7,080 nucleotides of DNA, from contig USGH01000136.1 in assembly GCA_900554225.1 (NCBI GenBank), positions 1-7,080 of the forward strand, read 5' to 3'. Of the stretch, positions 1-6,332 are shown one piece after another. Each line of letters starts with the position of its first letter. The first letter of the stretch is position 1. Under the pieces are notes generated by a model. That model saw nothing but the letters and a program-made list of their open reading frames with translations. It was not told the origin of the DNA and ran no database searches. The stretch comes from an uncultured Eubacteriales bacterium. Lineage in GTDB: Bacteria; Bacillota; Clostridia; Oscillospirales; CAG-272. Position numbers and translations under genes: made by a program.

Positions 1-144
1 TCCGTTCCGCACGAGCAGAATTTCAAAGCAGTCGTGCCAATGTGTGCCGAAATAGTAGCTGTCTGTACCGTATGCAATCGAGAGGGAATAGTCCTCCTCG
101 GTTTTGCCGCCGAACTGCATCGGGATGCTTGCACGGATCGCCAT
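1..144 (-). CDS. AraC-family transcriptional regulator, N-terminal fragment (runs off left edge)
   Basis: Forty-eight codons are visible, starting at the ATG on positions 144-142 and staying open to the window edge. The translation begins MAIRASIPMQFGG and ends with HWHDCFEILLVRNG. The H-x-H-x-x-F/Y-E-I/L pattern followed by V-x-x-G is the usual opening of the sugar-sensing cupin domain of AraC-family regulators; the DNA-binding helix-turn-helix region would lie outside the window. The start is supported by an AGGGG ribosome binding site (complement of 154-158) nine bases upstream, and it is the only ATG in this frame before the frame runs into the control region. The gene is divergent from the sugar operon, the normal position for its regulator. 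Family membership rests on the short N-terminal motif alone; the sensed sugar is unknown. Confidence 0.8.
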   Translation of the reverse strand, partial: MAIRASIPMQFGGKTEEDYSLSIAYGTDSYYFGTHWHDCFEILLVRNG

Positions 145-153
145 CCTGTATCG

Positions 154-158
154 CCCCT
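154..158 (-). promoter_or_regulatory. Ribosome binding site of the AraC-family gene
   Basis: The minus strand reads AGGGG here, nine bases before the ATG at 144. It is the best purine-rich match upstream of that codon and helps fix the start. Confidence 0.6.
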
Positions 159-164
159 GTCTTA

Positions 165-193
165 TGATAGATTTGTACCATTGCGTGATAGAT
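165..193 (+). repeat. Direct repeat TGATAGAT x2, 21-base spacing; candidate AraC operator
   Basis: The octamer TGATAGAT occurs at 165-172 and again at 186-193, both on the plus strand, 21 bases apart from start to start. That is two helical turns, the spacing known for tandem half-sites of AraC-type proteins. The second copy ends about six bases before the expected -35 position of the plus-strand promoter at 200-228, where a class II activator would sit. The pair also lies just downstream of the regulator's own -10 box (196-201), so binding could limit its own transcription. The repeat is seen directly; its role as operator is inference. Confidence 0.5.
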
Positions 194-195
194 AT

Positions 196-224
196 AGTAT
201 AGCATTTTTTTTCTTCTTCGTCTA
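196..224 (-). promoter_or_regulatory. Predicted promoter of the AraC-family gene
   Basis: On the minus strand a -35 box TAGACG (219-224, four of six matches to TTGACA) is followed after 17 bases by a -10 box TATACT (196-201, five of six matches). The spacer contains a run of eight A. Transcription would start near 189, giving a leader of about 45 bases that carries both TGATAGAT copies or parts of them. Spacing and orientation suit the downstream gene. Confidence 0.5.
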
Positions 225-228
225 TAAT
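200..228 (+). promoter_or_regulatory. Candidate activator-dependent promoter of the sugar operon
   Basis: A perfect TATAAT lies at 223-228 on the plus strand. The hexamer 17 bases upstream, TAGCAT at 200-205, is a very poor -35 box, which fits a promoter needing an activator bound just upstream, where the TGATAGAT repeats lie. The -10 overlaps the -35 of the divergent promoter (219-224), so both could not be occupied at once. Transcription would begin near 235 and leave an untranslated leader of about 158 bases. I saw no clear riboswitch or attenuator in 235-379, and no better promoter there. A TATAAT in AT-rich DNA can arise by chance. Confidence 0.35.
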
Positions 229-379
229 GACGTTGTAAAAAATCGGAGAATTTATGGCTATATCCGCCCGCAGCTTGTACCCGAATAGCGAAATAATATT
301 TTTTGCGCGTTAGAGCGTGTGGAATCCATATGGTCTTCGAAAGAATGCTTCTCTACAGGACGTAGTACAAATCTATTCT

Positions 380-384
380 GGAGG
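380..384 (+). promoter_or_regulatory. Ribosome binding site of the binding-protein gene
   Basis: GGAGG lies eight bases before the ATG at 393. Two ATG codons stand side by side (393 and 396); spacing favours the first, though the choice changes only one residue of a cleaved signal peptide. Confidence 0.8.
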
Positions 385-392
385 AAACGATC

Positions 393-1820
393 ATGATGAA
401 GAAAAGCGTAACCATTCTGCTCCTTGCGGCAATATTTCTTGCTGCCTGTACCCAAACGGGAGACACGGACACCCCCGCAGATGATGCCGACGCATCCGCG
501 GTGGATACCATGGCAAATACGGAGACGGCACCGGAGACAGATGCACCCAAATACGACTTCGGCGGGAGAGACTACACGATCCTCTGCCGGACAGACTGTG
601 CGTATGAATTTGTCTCCGCGGATGGTGCGGCAGATCTCGTAAGCGATGCGGTGATCAAACGGAATTACGGTGTGGAGGAGAGCTGCAACGTAAAGCTGAA
701 GCCGGTGGACATTCCGGGTACCTGGGCGGATAAGGATTCCTTTATGAACACCATTACCGCATCTGTACTGGCAGGTGACGATACCTATCAGCTTATCGCC
801 GGATACAACGCATATATCACGACCCTTGTCACACAGGACTGCCTGTACAACCTCTACGACACCGCTATGGATTTCACCAAACCGTGGTGGTACGCCGGAT
901 ACAACGACAATGTATCTCTGTTCGGAAAGCTCTATTTTGCACTCGGTGACGCTTCCCTGACCATGTGGGAAAACTGCGAGGTCGTATTCTTCAACAAGAA
1001 TTTGATGGAGAATTACGATCTGACCTCTCCCTATACGCTGGTGGACGAGGACAAATGGGACTTTGATACCCTGCACGCATACGCCAATACGGTATCCGCC
1101 GATGTGAACAACGATTCCACGTGGGATGAAACGGATACCTGGGGTATGCTCCTGTACAACAAACGCGATTTCCCGGTGTATTTTGAAAATCCGTTCTGTA
1201 AGAAGGACGAAAATGGTAAGCCGTATATTTCGCTGTTCTCCGAAGGACTGACCAATATGTATGAAAAAGTCTACCGCTTCTATCAGGTGGAGCATGGTGC
1301 GCATCAGTTCCAGCCGGATGTGAACCAGCAGATCTTCTCCGAGGACCGCGCACTGTTGTATCAGGCACCGCTCCGGTATGCCGCTCTGTTCCGGGACAAC
1401 GAAAGCGATTTCGGCATTGTCCCGTTTCCAAAGTGCAATCCGGGTCAGAGCCGCTACTACACCACAGTGCTTGACAAAACTTCCGTATTCTCCATTCCGG
1501 CGTCCGCGCAGGAGCCCGCATTCTGTGCCGCTGTTCTCGATGAGCTGTGCCGTCAGTCTGCGGATACCGTTGTCCCGCGCTACTATGAGCAGACTCTGAA
1601 AGACAAATATTCCCGCGATCCGGAGACCGCCGGTATGCTCGACATCGTGCGCGACAGCATCTGGTTTGACTGCGGCTTTGTCTATTCCGCATCGCTGAAC
1701 TATCTTGGTGCTTTTCTGGATGTGCTTGATTCCGATACACAGGGTGTTGCGTCCGCGTACGCCGAAAAGGAACAAAGCTATCAGGCGGCACTGGACAACC
1801 TGATTTCGCATTTGGAGTAA
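393..1820 (+). CDS. Extracellular sugar-binding lipoprotein (ABC importer solute-binding protein)
   Basis: A 475-residue protein, the usual size for carbohydrate-binding lipoproteins of ABC importers. Residues 1-19 form a lipoprotein signal peptide: MMKK, a hydrophobic run, then the lipobox LAAC with the lipidated Cys at 19. Residues 20-52 are a flexible linker rich in Asp, Thr and Ala. The mature part resembles family 1 solute-binding proteins, with a two-lobed fold implied by segments such as YQLIAGYNAYITTL, MWENCEVVFFNKNLMENY and WDFDTLHAYANTVSAD; the many Trp and Tyr residues suit stacking against sugar rings. It would be anchored outside the membrane and deliver an oligosaccharide to a permease. 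It is first in the operon, but no permease or ATPase gene follows, so the transporter partner is encoded elsewhere. Family assignment is by overall pattern; the ligand is unknown, with a rhamnose-containing glycan suggested by the next gene. Confidence 0.85.
   Translation: MMKKSVTILLLAAIFLAACTQTGDTDTPADDADASAVDTMANTETAPETDAPKYDFGGRDYTILCRTDCAYEFVSADGAADLVSDAVIKRNYGVEESCNVKLKPVDIPGTWADKDSFMNTITASVLAGDDTYQLIAGYNAYITTLVTQDCLYNLYDTAMDFTKPWWYAGYNDNVSLFGKLYFALGDASLTMWENCEVVFFNKNLMENYDLTSPYTLVDEDKWDFDTLHAYANTVSADVNNDSTWDETDTWGMLLYNKRDFPVYFENPFCKKDENGKPYISLFSEGLTNMYEKVYRFYQVEHGAHQFQPDVNQQIFSEDRALLYQAPLRYAALFRDNESDFGIVPFPKCNPGQSRYYTTVLDKTSVFSIPASAQEPAFCAAVLDELCRQSADTVVPRYYEQTLKDKYSRDPETAGMLDIVRDSIWFDCGFVYSASLNYLGAFLDVLDSDTQGVASAYAEKEQSYQAALDNLISHLE
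1814..1817 (+). promoter_or_regulatory. Ribosome binding site inside the preceding gene's end
   Basis: GGAG sits in the last codons of the binding-protein gene, directly before its TAA (1818-1820), and nine bases ahead of the rhamnosidase ATG at 1827. Ribosomes finishing the first gene would pass over this site, so translation of the two genes is probably coupled. Confidence 0.6.
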
Positions 1821-1826
1821 CCTGCA

Positions 1827-3968
1827 ATGCAACATAGCCCTTTTCAATCCGCCATCTGGATCGCGCCGAGCCGTTTGTGTGCCGCGCCGATCACCATACG
1901 TCGTTTTACAACAGTCGGAAACGTTCACAGTGCTGCTTTGTCCGTTACGGGGCTTGGCTATTACCGTGTGTGGCTCAACGGAACAGAGCTTGGTGCGCAG
2001 GATTGGTTCCAGCCATCGCAGAGCGATTATTTCCGCCGTGATCTGACACACGCGACCTACACCTGCCATGACCATTTCACCCACCGCGTGTATTATCGAA
2101 CCTATTCTGTTACGGAGCTGCTCAAATCGGGCGAAAACGTACTTGAGATCCAGTGCGGCGGCGGATTTTTCGTACAAACCGAACGGCTTGCTGAGGGAGA
2201 GATGACCTACGCCGATCGGACGCAGTGTATCTACGATCTTGCCATGGACGACGTGCATATCCTCTCCGATGGCAGCGAAACGTGGCGGGAATCGAATATC
2301 CGTGCATCCCAGCTGTTCCTCGGTGAGACGATAGATGCGCGTTTTTCGGACAATACGGAATATCCCGTGATACCGGCGGCACTGACCGATACGATTCTCA
2401 CCCCGGAGGATGGTGTACCGGACCGGATCATCCGCACGATTACTCCCCAAAGCATCGGCACCATGAACGGCAGAACGATCTACGATGTCGGTGAGAACAT
2501 CAGTGGTCTGGTACGGATCCATACACACGCACCGTCCGGCACAATGATCCACGTCCGGTTTGCCGAAGAACTGTCTGCCGCAGGAGAACTCGATTTTTCC
2601 ACCACCGGATCTGGCTATATTTGCAGATCCGGTGTGCCGCAGATCATGGCGGATACGTTTATTTCCTCCGGCGGCGGCGACACATTTCTGCCCTCGTTCG
2701 TATGGCATGCGTTCCGATATTTTGACGTGTGCGGAGAGATCGATGGTGCAGAGGTCTGTGTGATCCACGCTGATCTTCCGGTGGCGGCAGCATTTGAAAG
2801 CGACTGCGCCGGGATGAATTTCTATTTCGACGCGTATCTGCGCACGGAGACCGCCGCGATCCATGGCAGCGTACCGATGGATTGTCCGCACCGGGAACGG
2901 CTTGGCTATACCGGAGACGGACAGGTTACGGCGGAGACTGTGATGCTGACTTTGGATGCGCAGCCGCTTTACCGCAAGTGGATGCGGGACATTCTCGACG
3001 GTCAGGATCCCGATACCGGGCATGTGCAGCATACCGCACCGTTCCAAGGCGGCGGAGGCGGTCCGGGCGGATGGGGTGTCGCGGTTGTCACAGTTCCGTG
3101 GGCATATTACCGACAGTATGGCGAGAGCAAGCTCCTTCGTGAAACCTATCCGGCAATGCAAATGTGGTTTTCCTATATGGAATGGCGGATAGAGGACGGT
3201 CGGATCGTGCGTGAGGTGGCGGGCGGCGGGGGCCTTGGCGACTGGTGTTATCTTGCAACCGGACAGATGCCGGAGTCCTACGTCAACACTGCCCTGTACG
3301 TGCGTGCGCTCCATATGCTTACCGAAATCGCACGGATCGTCGGAGATCCTGATGCGGATGGCGTGTATCGGGCGGCAATCGCGCGTTCTACGGCGGCAGT
3401 ACGTGCGGATTACGAGGGGCTGTCGGACGTGGGTGCCGCAATGGTATATGCTGTGGCACTCGGATTGGAGAATCCGGAGAGAATGAACGCATACTACAAT
3501 GCGCTCGGTCATTTTGACACCGGCTTCCTGACGACCGATCTGCTGCTCGACCTGCTTTGGACGCATGGCTACGCGGATACGGCATACCGGCTCCTGTCCG
3601 CAACGGAGAAGGGCTCCTTTCTCTATATGCGCGACCACGGTGCGACCACAATCTGGGAAAGCTGGACGGGTGGTTCCCATTGCCATCCCATGTTCGCTTC
3701 CGGTGTGCGCACGCTGTTCACCGGACTGTGCGGGATCCGGCAGACGGCAAAGGGGGCGGGTTGGCGTGAGGTCATGATTGCACCGCAGCTGCCGACAAAA
3801 ATGCACCATGCCGCCGGGAAGATCCACACACCGCAGGGCGAAATCGCCGTGACACTCGATCGTGCAGTGGACGGTGTGCGCGCGACGGTGCGGATTCCGG
3901 AGGGGATACACGCATATCGGGCAGGAAACATCCCCCTGGCTGCCGGCGTACATACGTTTTTGTTATAA
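1827..3968 (+). CDS. GH78-family alpha-L-rhamnosidase, cytoplasmic
   Basis: A 713-residue enzyme expected to hydrolyse terminal alpha-L-rhamnose from glycans or glycosides. The N-terminal beta-sandwich (about 40-120) has GLGYYRVWLNG and later SGENVLEI, typical of the rhamnosidase N domain. A second beta domain (about 210-320) has IYDVGENISGLVRI and WHAFRYFDV. The (alpha/alpha)6 barrel (about 330-620) carries DCPHRERLGYTGD, where D352, E357 and D364 match in spacing the substrate-contacting Asp, Glu and Asp of Bacillus RhaB; E357 is the likely general acid. GDW at 471-473 and TTIWESW with E611, the likely base, complete the site. A C-terminal beta-sandwich ends the protein. It is shorter than many family members of 850-1000 residues. 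No signal peptide is visible, so it should act on imported sugar. A glycine-rich loop, QGGGGGPGGWG at 407-417, is unusual in composition but precedes the normal barrel segment. The exact rhamnosyl linkage cannot be read from sequence. Confidence 0.9.
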   Translation: MQHSPFQSAIWIAPSRLCAAPITIRRFTTVGNVHSAALSVTGLGYYRVWLNGTELGAQDWFQPSQSDYFRRDLTHATYTCHDHFTHRVYYRTYSVTELLKSGENVLEIQCGGGFFVQTERLAEGEMTYADRTQCIYDLAMDDVHILSDGSETWRESNIRASQLFLGETIDARFSDNTEYPVIPAALTDTILTPEDGVPDRIIRTITPQSIGTMNGRTIYDVGENISGLVRIHTHAPSGTMIHVRFAEELSAAGELDFSTTGSGYICRSGVPQIMADTFISSGGGDTFLPSFVWHAFRYFDVCGEIDGAEVCVIHADLPVAAAFESDCAGMNFYFDAYLRTETAAIHGSVPMDCPHRERLGYTGDGQVTAETVMLTLDAQPLYRKWMRDILDGQDPDTGHVQHTAPFQGGGGGPGGWGVAVVTVPWAYYRQYGESKLLRETYPAMQMWFSYMEWRIEDGRIVREVAGGGGLGDWCYLATGQMPESYVNTALYVRALHMLTEIARIVGDPDADGVYRAAIARSTAAVRADYEGLSDVGAAMVYAVALGLENPERMNAYYNALGHFDTGFLTTDLLLDLLWTHGYADTAYRLLSATEKGSFLYMRDHGATTIWESWTGGSHCHPMFASGVRTLFTGLCGIRQTAKGAGWREVMIAPQLPTKMHHAAGKIHTPQGEIAVTLDRAVDGVRATVRIPEGIHAYRAGNIPLAAGVHTFLL

Positions 3969-3969
3969 T
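3961..3969 (+). promoter_or_regulatory. Possible internal promoter (extended -10) over the rhamnosidase stop codon
   Basis: TGTTATAAT is a perfect extended -10 element (TG, one base, TATAAT) and contains the rhamnosidase TAA. No good -35 is present; the best nearby hexamer, CTGCCG at 3940-3945, matches three of six. Transcription would start near 3976, about 20 bases before the oxidoreductase ATG, leaving room for its ribosome binding site. It could let the last two genes be expressed apart from the first two. Confidence 0.3.
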
Positions 3970-3995
3970 GCTACTAAAGGATACAGGAAAGGATT

Positions 3996-5276
3996 ATGAA
4001 AGATACGATACACTTCCAGAAGGAAATTCCGGTGCGCGGCGATTATGATGTGATCGTGGCGGGCGGCGGTGTTGCGGGCTGTGCGGCTGCGTATTCTGCG
4101 GCAAAACGCGGATTTCGTGTGCTGCTGCTTGAAAAATCGAATATTCTCGGCGGTCTTGCCACGCTGGGGCTCGTGAATCTGTATGTACCGATGTGCAACG
4201 GTCGCGGCAAGCAGATCATTTTTGGACTGTGCGAAAAGTGGCTGCGGATGTCGGCACTGTACGGCTACGACACGATTCCTGCGGAATGGAGGGACGGCGA
4301 GCCGAAAACGGAAACGTCGGTGCGCTACTGCGACTGGTTCTCCCCCTATATTTTTGCAATGCAGCTCATGGAGGAGGTTACAGGTGCCGGAGTCGATCTG
4401 CTTTTCGACTGTACCGCCGTATATCCGCAGATGGAGGGCGGTGTCTGCCGGGGTGTGGTGACCGATTCCAAATCGGGACTGGAATACACCGCGTGCAGGA
4501 TGCTTATCGATACAACCGGTGATGCGGATCTTCTGCGCCGCTCCGGGATTCCCACAGTACCCGGCGGTAATTTCGACTCCTATTTCGCAAAGACGATCAC
4601 GCTCGATGGCTGTCGGCGTGCGATCGAAAAAGGAGATATCCGACTGGCATATGGCACAGTATCCGGCGGCGGTGCAAGTCTCTACGGGGACAACCATCCT
4701 GCCGATCTCCCGGTCTGGTCGGGACTGACGGTGGACAATGTGTCGGAATACCTCATCCACAACCAGAAGCTGATGCTCGAGCATCTGAAGGGGCAGCCGC
4801 GGTTTGAAAGAGATGTCGCCATGATGCCGCTGATGCCAAATTTCCGCACCACCTGCCGGATAGACGGAGACTATACGCTGAAGCTGACCGACTGCTACCG
4901 CCATTTTGACGATTCCGTCTGCGCGATCAACGATTTCGACCACCGGGACTATCTCTTTGAGGTACCGCTGCGCACCATGACCCGGCGCGGCTTTGACAAT
5001 ATGATCACAGCGGGCAGAAGCGCGGCAGGTGAGGGATACGCGTGGGACATTCTCCGTGTGATCCCACCGGCAATTCTGACCGGACAGGCGGCAGGAGAAG
5101 CGGCGGCACTGGCAATGGAGACGGATCGTGCCATCGCGGACGTGGACATTGCCATACTCCAGAAGCGGCTGGCAGCGGAGAATGTGATGATCCACTTCCC
5201 GGACGAATACATCCCGGAGGATCACACCGTTTCGGTACGTGGCTCCGCGGATGGGCACATCGACGGACACAACTGA
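3996..5276 (+). CDS. FAD-dependent oxidoreductase (FAD_oxidored type), unknown substrate
   Basis: A 426-residue flavoprotein. The N-terminal Rossmann segment reads YDVIVAGGGVAGCAAA with GxGxxG at G23, G25 and G28, and E46 at the end of the second strand (VLLLEK) is placed to bind the FAD ribose. NILGGLATLGLVN follows, as in FAD_oxidored proteins. DTTGDADLL around 172-180 and the C-terminal GQAAGEAAALA (363 onward), preceded by ITAGRSAAGEG from 337, form the second set of FAD contacts. No signal peptide or transmembrane segment is seen, so it is probably cytoplasmic. AGGA at 3985-3988, seven bases before the ATG, fixes the start. It lies 27 bases after the rhamnosidase gene and 12 before the next, so it probably works on the same sugar, perhaps oxidising a hydroxyl, but the reaction is not inferable from sequence. 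The flavoprotein assignment is secure; the role is not. Confidence 0.85.
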   Translation: MKDTIHFQKEIPVRGDYDVIVAGGGVAGCAAAYSAAKRGFRVLLLEKSNILGGLATLGLVNLYVPMCNGRGKQIIFGLCEKWLRMSALYGYDTIPAEWRDGEPKTETSVRYCDWFSPYIFAMQLMEEVTGAGVDLLFDCTAVYPQMEGGVCRGVVTDSKSGLEYTACRMLIDTTGDADLLRRSGIPTVPGGNFDSYFAKTITLDGCRRAIEKGDIRLAYGTVSGGGASLYGDNHPADLPVWSGLTVDNVSEYLIHNQKLMLEHLKGQPRFERDVAMMPLMPNFRTTCRIDGDYTLKLTDCYRHFDDSVCAINDFDHRDYLFEVPLRTMTRRGFDNMITAGRSAAGEGYAWDILRVIPPAILTGQAAGEAAALAMETDRAIADVDIAILQKRLAAENVMIHFPDEYIPEDHTVSVRGSADGHIDGHN

Positions 5277-5288
5277 GAGGAGACGGAT

Positions 5289-6248
5289 ATGGAAAAAATC
5301 TGGAGTGTACTGGTTCACCTTGGTACGAATTTGTGGTTGGAGAAGGACAATACAAGCGGCTTGGAGAAATATCCGAACGAGGCGCACAAGGTTTGGAAAC
5401 AACCCGCGTCCCCGGTACTGCGCTTTGACGAGGCGACGTGGGAAGCGTACAGGGCACAGCTCGCGGCGCATGGCGTGAATGCGATCGTGCTCGACATCGC
5501 GGACGGACTCGTCTACCCGTCACATCCGAAGCTTGCCGTGGAGGGCGCATGGACAGCGGAAAGACTGGCGCGTGAGGGTGAGCTTTTGCGCGGCATGGGC
5601 ATTGAGGTGATCCCGAAGCTCAATTTTTCGACGACGCACGATGTATGGCTGGGCGAATACGCGAAAATGGTCTCTTCGCAGTCCTATTACGATGTGTGCC
5701 GCGATCTGATCAACGACGTGTGTGCCATCCTTCATCCGCGGTATTTCCATCTCGGTATGGATGAGGAGAATTATGAGATTCAACAGGACTATCGCTATGT
5801 TGTGATCCGCCAGAGGGAGCAGTGGTGGCACGATCTGCGGTATCTCGTGGACTGTGTGGAGAAAAACGGCGCGCGCGCGATGATGTGGTCGGACTACGCC
5901 AGAGAGCATACGGAGGAGCTCATCGAAAACTGCCCGAAATCCGTGATCCAGTGCGTGTGGTACTACTTCTCGAAATTCTATGGCGAGCTGTCCTACGCAG
6001 AGGAGATCCGTGTCCGTCCGCTCAAGGCGTTGTCCGAGGCAGGCTTCGATCTTTTCCCGGGCGGCAGTCTCGAATACGAGGACGACAACTTCACCAGTCT
6101 CGCGGCATATTGCAAAAAAGAGGTGGCACACGATCGGATTCTCGGCTTCCTGCAAACGACATGGGAGCCTGTGATCCCGGAATGGACAGAAATGCTCCAG
6201 AAAAGCGCAGAAACCGTCGGCGAGGCACGCGCAATGTGGGGAGAATGA
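5289..6248 (+). CDS. GH20-like TIM-barrel protein, putative glycoside hydrolase
   Basis: A 319-residue protein resembling the catalytic barrel of family 20 hexosaminidases without the usual extra N-terminal domain. The order of barrel motifs fits: GVNAIVLDIADGLVYPSHP, then IEVIPKLNFSTTHD, then FHLGMDEE with D158-E159 at the place of the GH20 catalytic Asp-Glu pair (family pattern H-x-G-G-D-E), then AMMWSDYA with W200 and D202, and finally TTWEP with W292-E293 near the end, where GH20 enzymes have a substrate-lining Trp-Glu. The second Gly of the family motif is Met here. No signal peptide is present. AGGAG at 5278-5282, six bases before the ATG, supports the start, 12 bases after the previous stop. 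If active as GH20 it would release terminal N-acetylhexosamine; it may instead belong to a divergent relative with another substrate. The barrel relationship is fairly sure, the activity is not. Confidence 0.65.
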   Translation: MEKIWSVLVHLGTNLWLEKDNTSGLEKYPNEAHKVWKQPASPVLRFDEATWEAYRAQLAAHGVNAIVLDIADGLVYPSHPKLAVEGAWTAERLAREGELLRGMGIEVIPKLNFSTTHDVWLGEYAKMVSSQSYYDVCRDLINDVCAILHPRYFHLGMDEENYEIQQDYRYVVIRQREQWWHDLRYLVDCVEKNGARAMMWSDYAREHTEELIENCPKSVIQCVWYYFSKFYGELSYAEEIRVRPLKALSEAGFDLFPGGSLEYEDDNFTSLAAYCKKEVAHDRILGFLQTTWEPVIPEWTEMLQKSAETVGEARAMWGE

Positions 6249-6275
6249 TTCCTGCGGGATAGCGGGAATTAAAAA

Positions 6276-6314
6276 AAGAACCGGAGTACAGCACAAAGCT
6301 GCACTCCGGTTCTT
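6276..6314. terminator. Hairpin terminator between convergent genes
   Basis: AAGAACCGGAGT (6276-6287) pairs perfectly with ACTCCGGTTCTT (6303-6314); inside, CAGC and GCTG add four pairs after one A-C mismatch, closing a five-base loop ACAAA. For the minus-strand gene the stem is followed by a run of seven U (complement of 6271-6277) and then AAUU, an ideal intrinsic terminator. For the plus-strand operon the tail is the weaker UUCUUGCAUUU. The stem lies 27 bases after the GH20-like gene and 18 bases after the convergent gene's stop, so it probably ends both transcripts, more strongly on the minus strand. Confidence 0.9.
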
Positions 6315-6332
6315 GCATTTCACCACCAATGC

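Noticed and set aside
23..205. Minus-strand frame of 60 codons at the left edge
   Set aside because: It overlaps the AraC-family gene in another frame; that other frame carries the recognisable HWHDCFEI motif and a ribosome binding site.
34..288. Plus-strand frame of 84 codons at the left edge
   Set aside because: It runs antisense to the AraC-family start and across the promoter region, with a poly-Phe stretch from the T-run; no ribosome binding site or family similarity.
229..379. Possible riboswitch or attenuator in the operon leader
   Set aside because: Only very short pairings such as CTAC/GTAG around 353-365 were found, and no recognisable aptamer or terminator-like hairpin.
258..3953. 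A 1231-codon open frame on the minus strand
   Set aside because: It is the exact codon-by-codon complement of the binding-protein and rhamnosidase genes, both with clear family motifs. Its translation is rich in Arg, His, Cys and Ile with no recognisable domain, and it exists because the sense genes avoid TTA, CTA and TCA.
3963..5471. A 502-codon open frame on the minus strand
   Set aside because: Codon-aligned shadow of the flavoprotein gene and the start of the GH20-like gene; basic, low-complexity-like composition and no family motif.
5520..6329. A 269-codon open frame on the minus strand
   Set aside because: Codon-aligned shadow of the GH20-like gene; it begins within the terminator region and has no convincing start signals.
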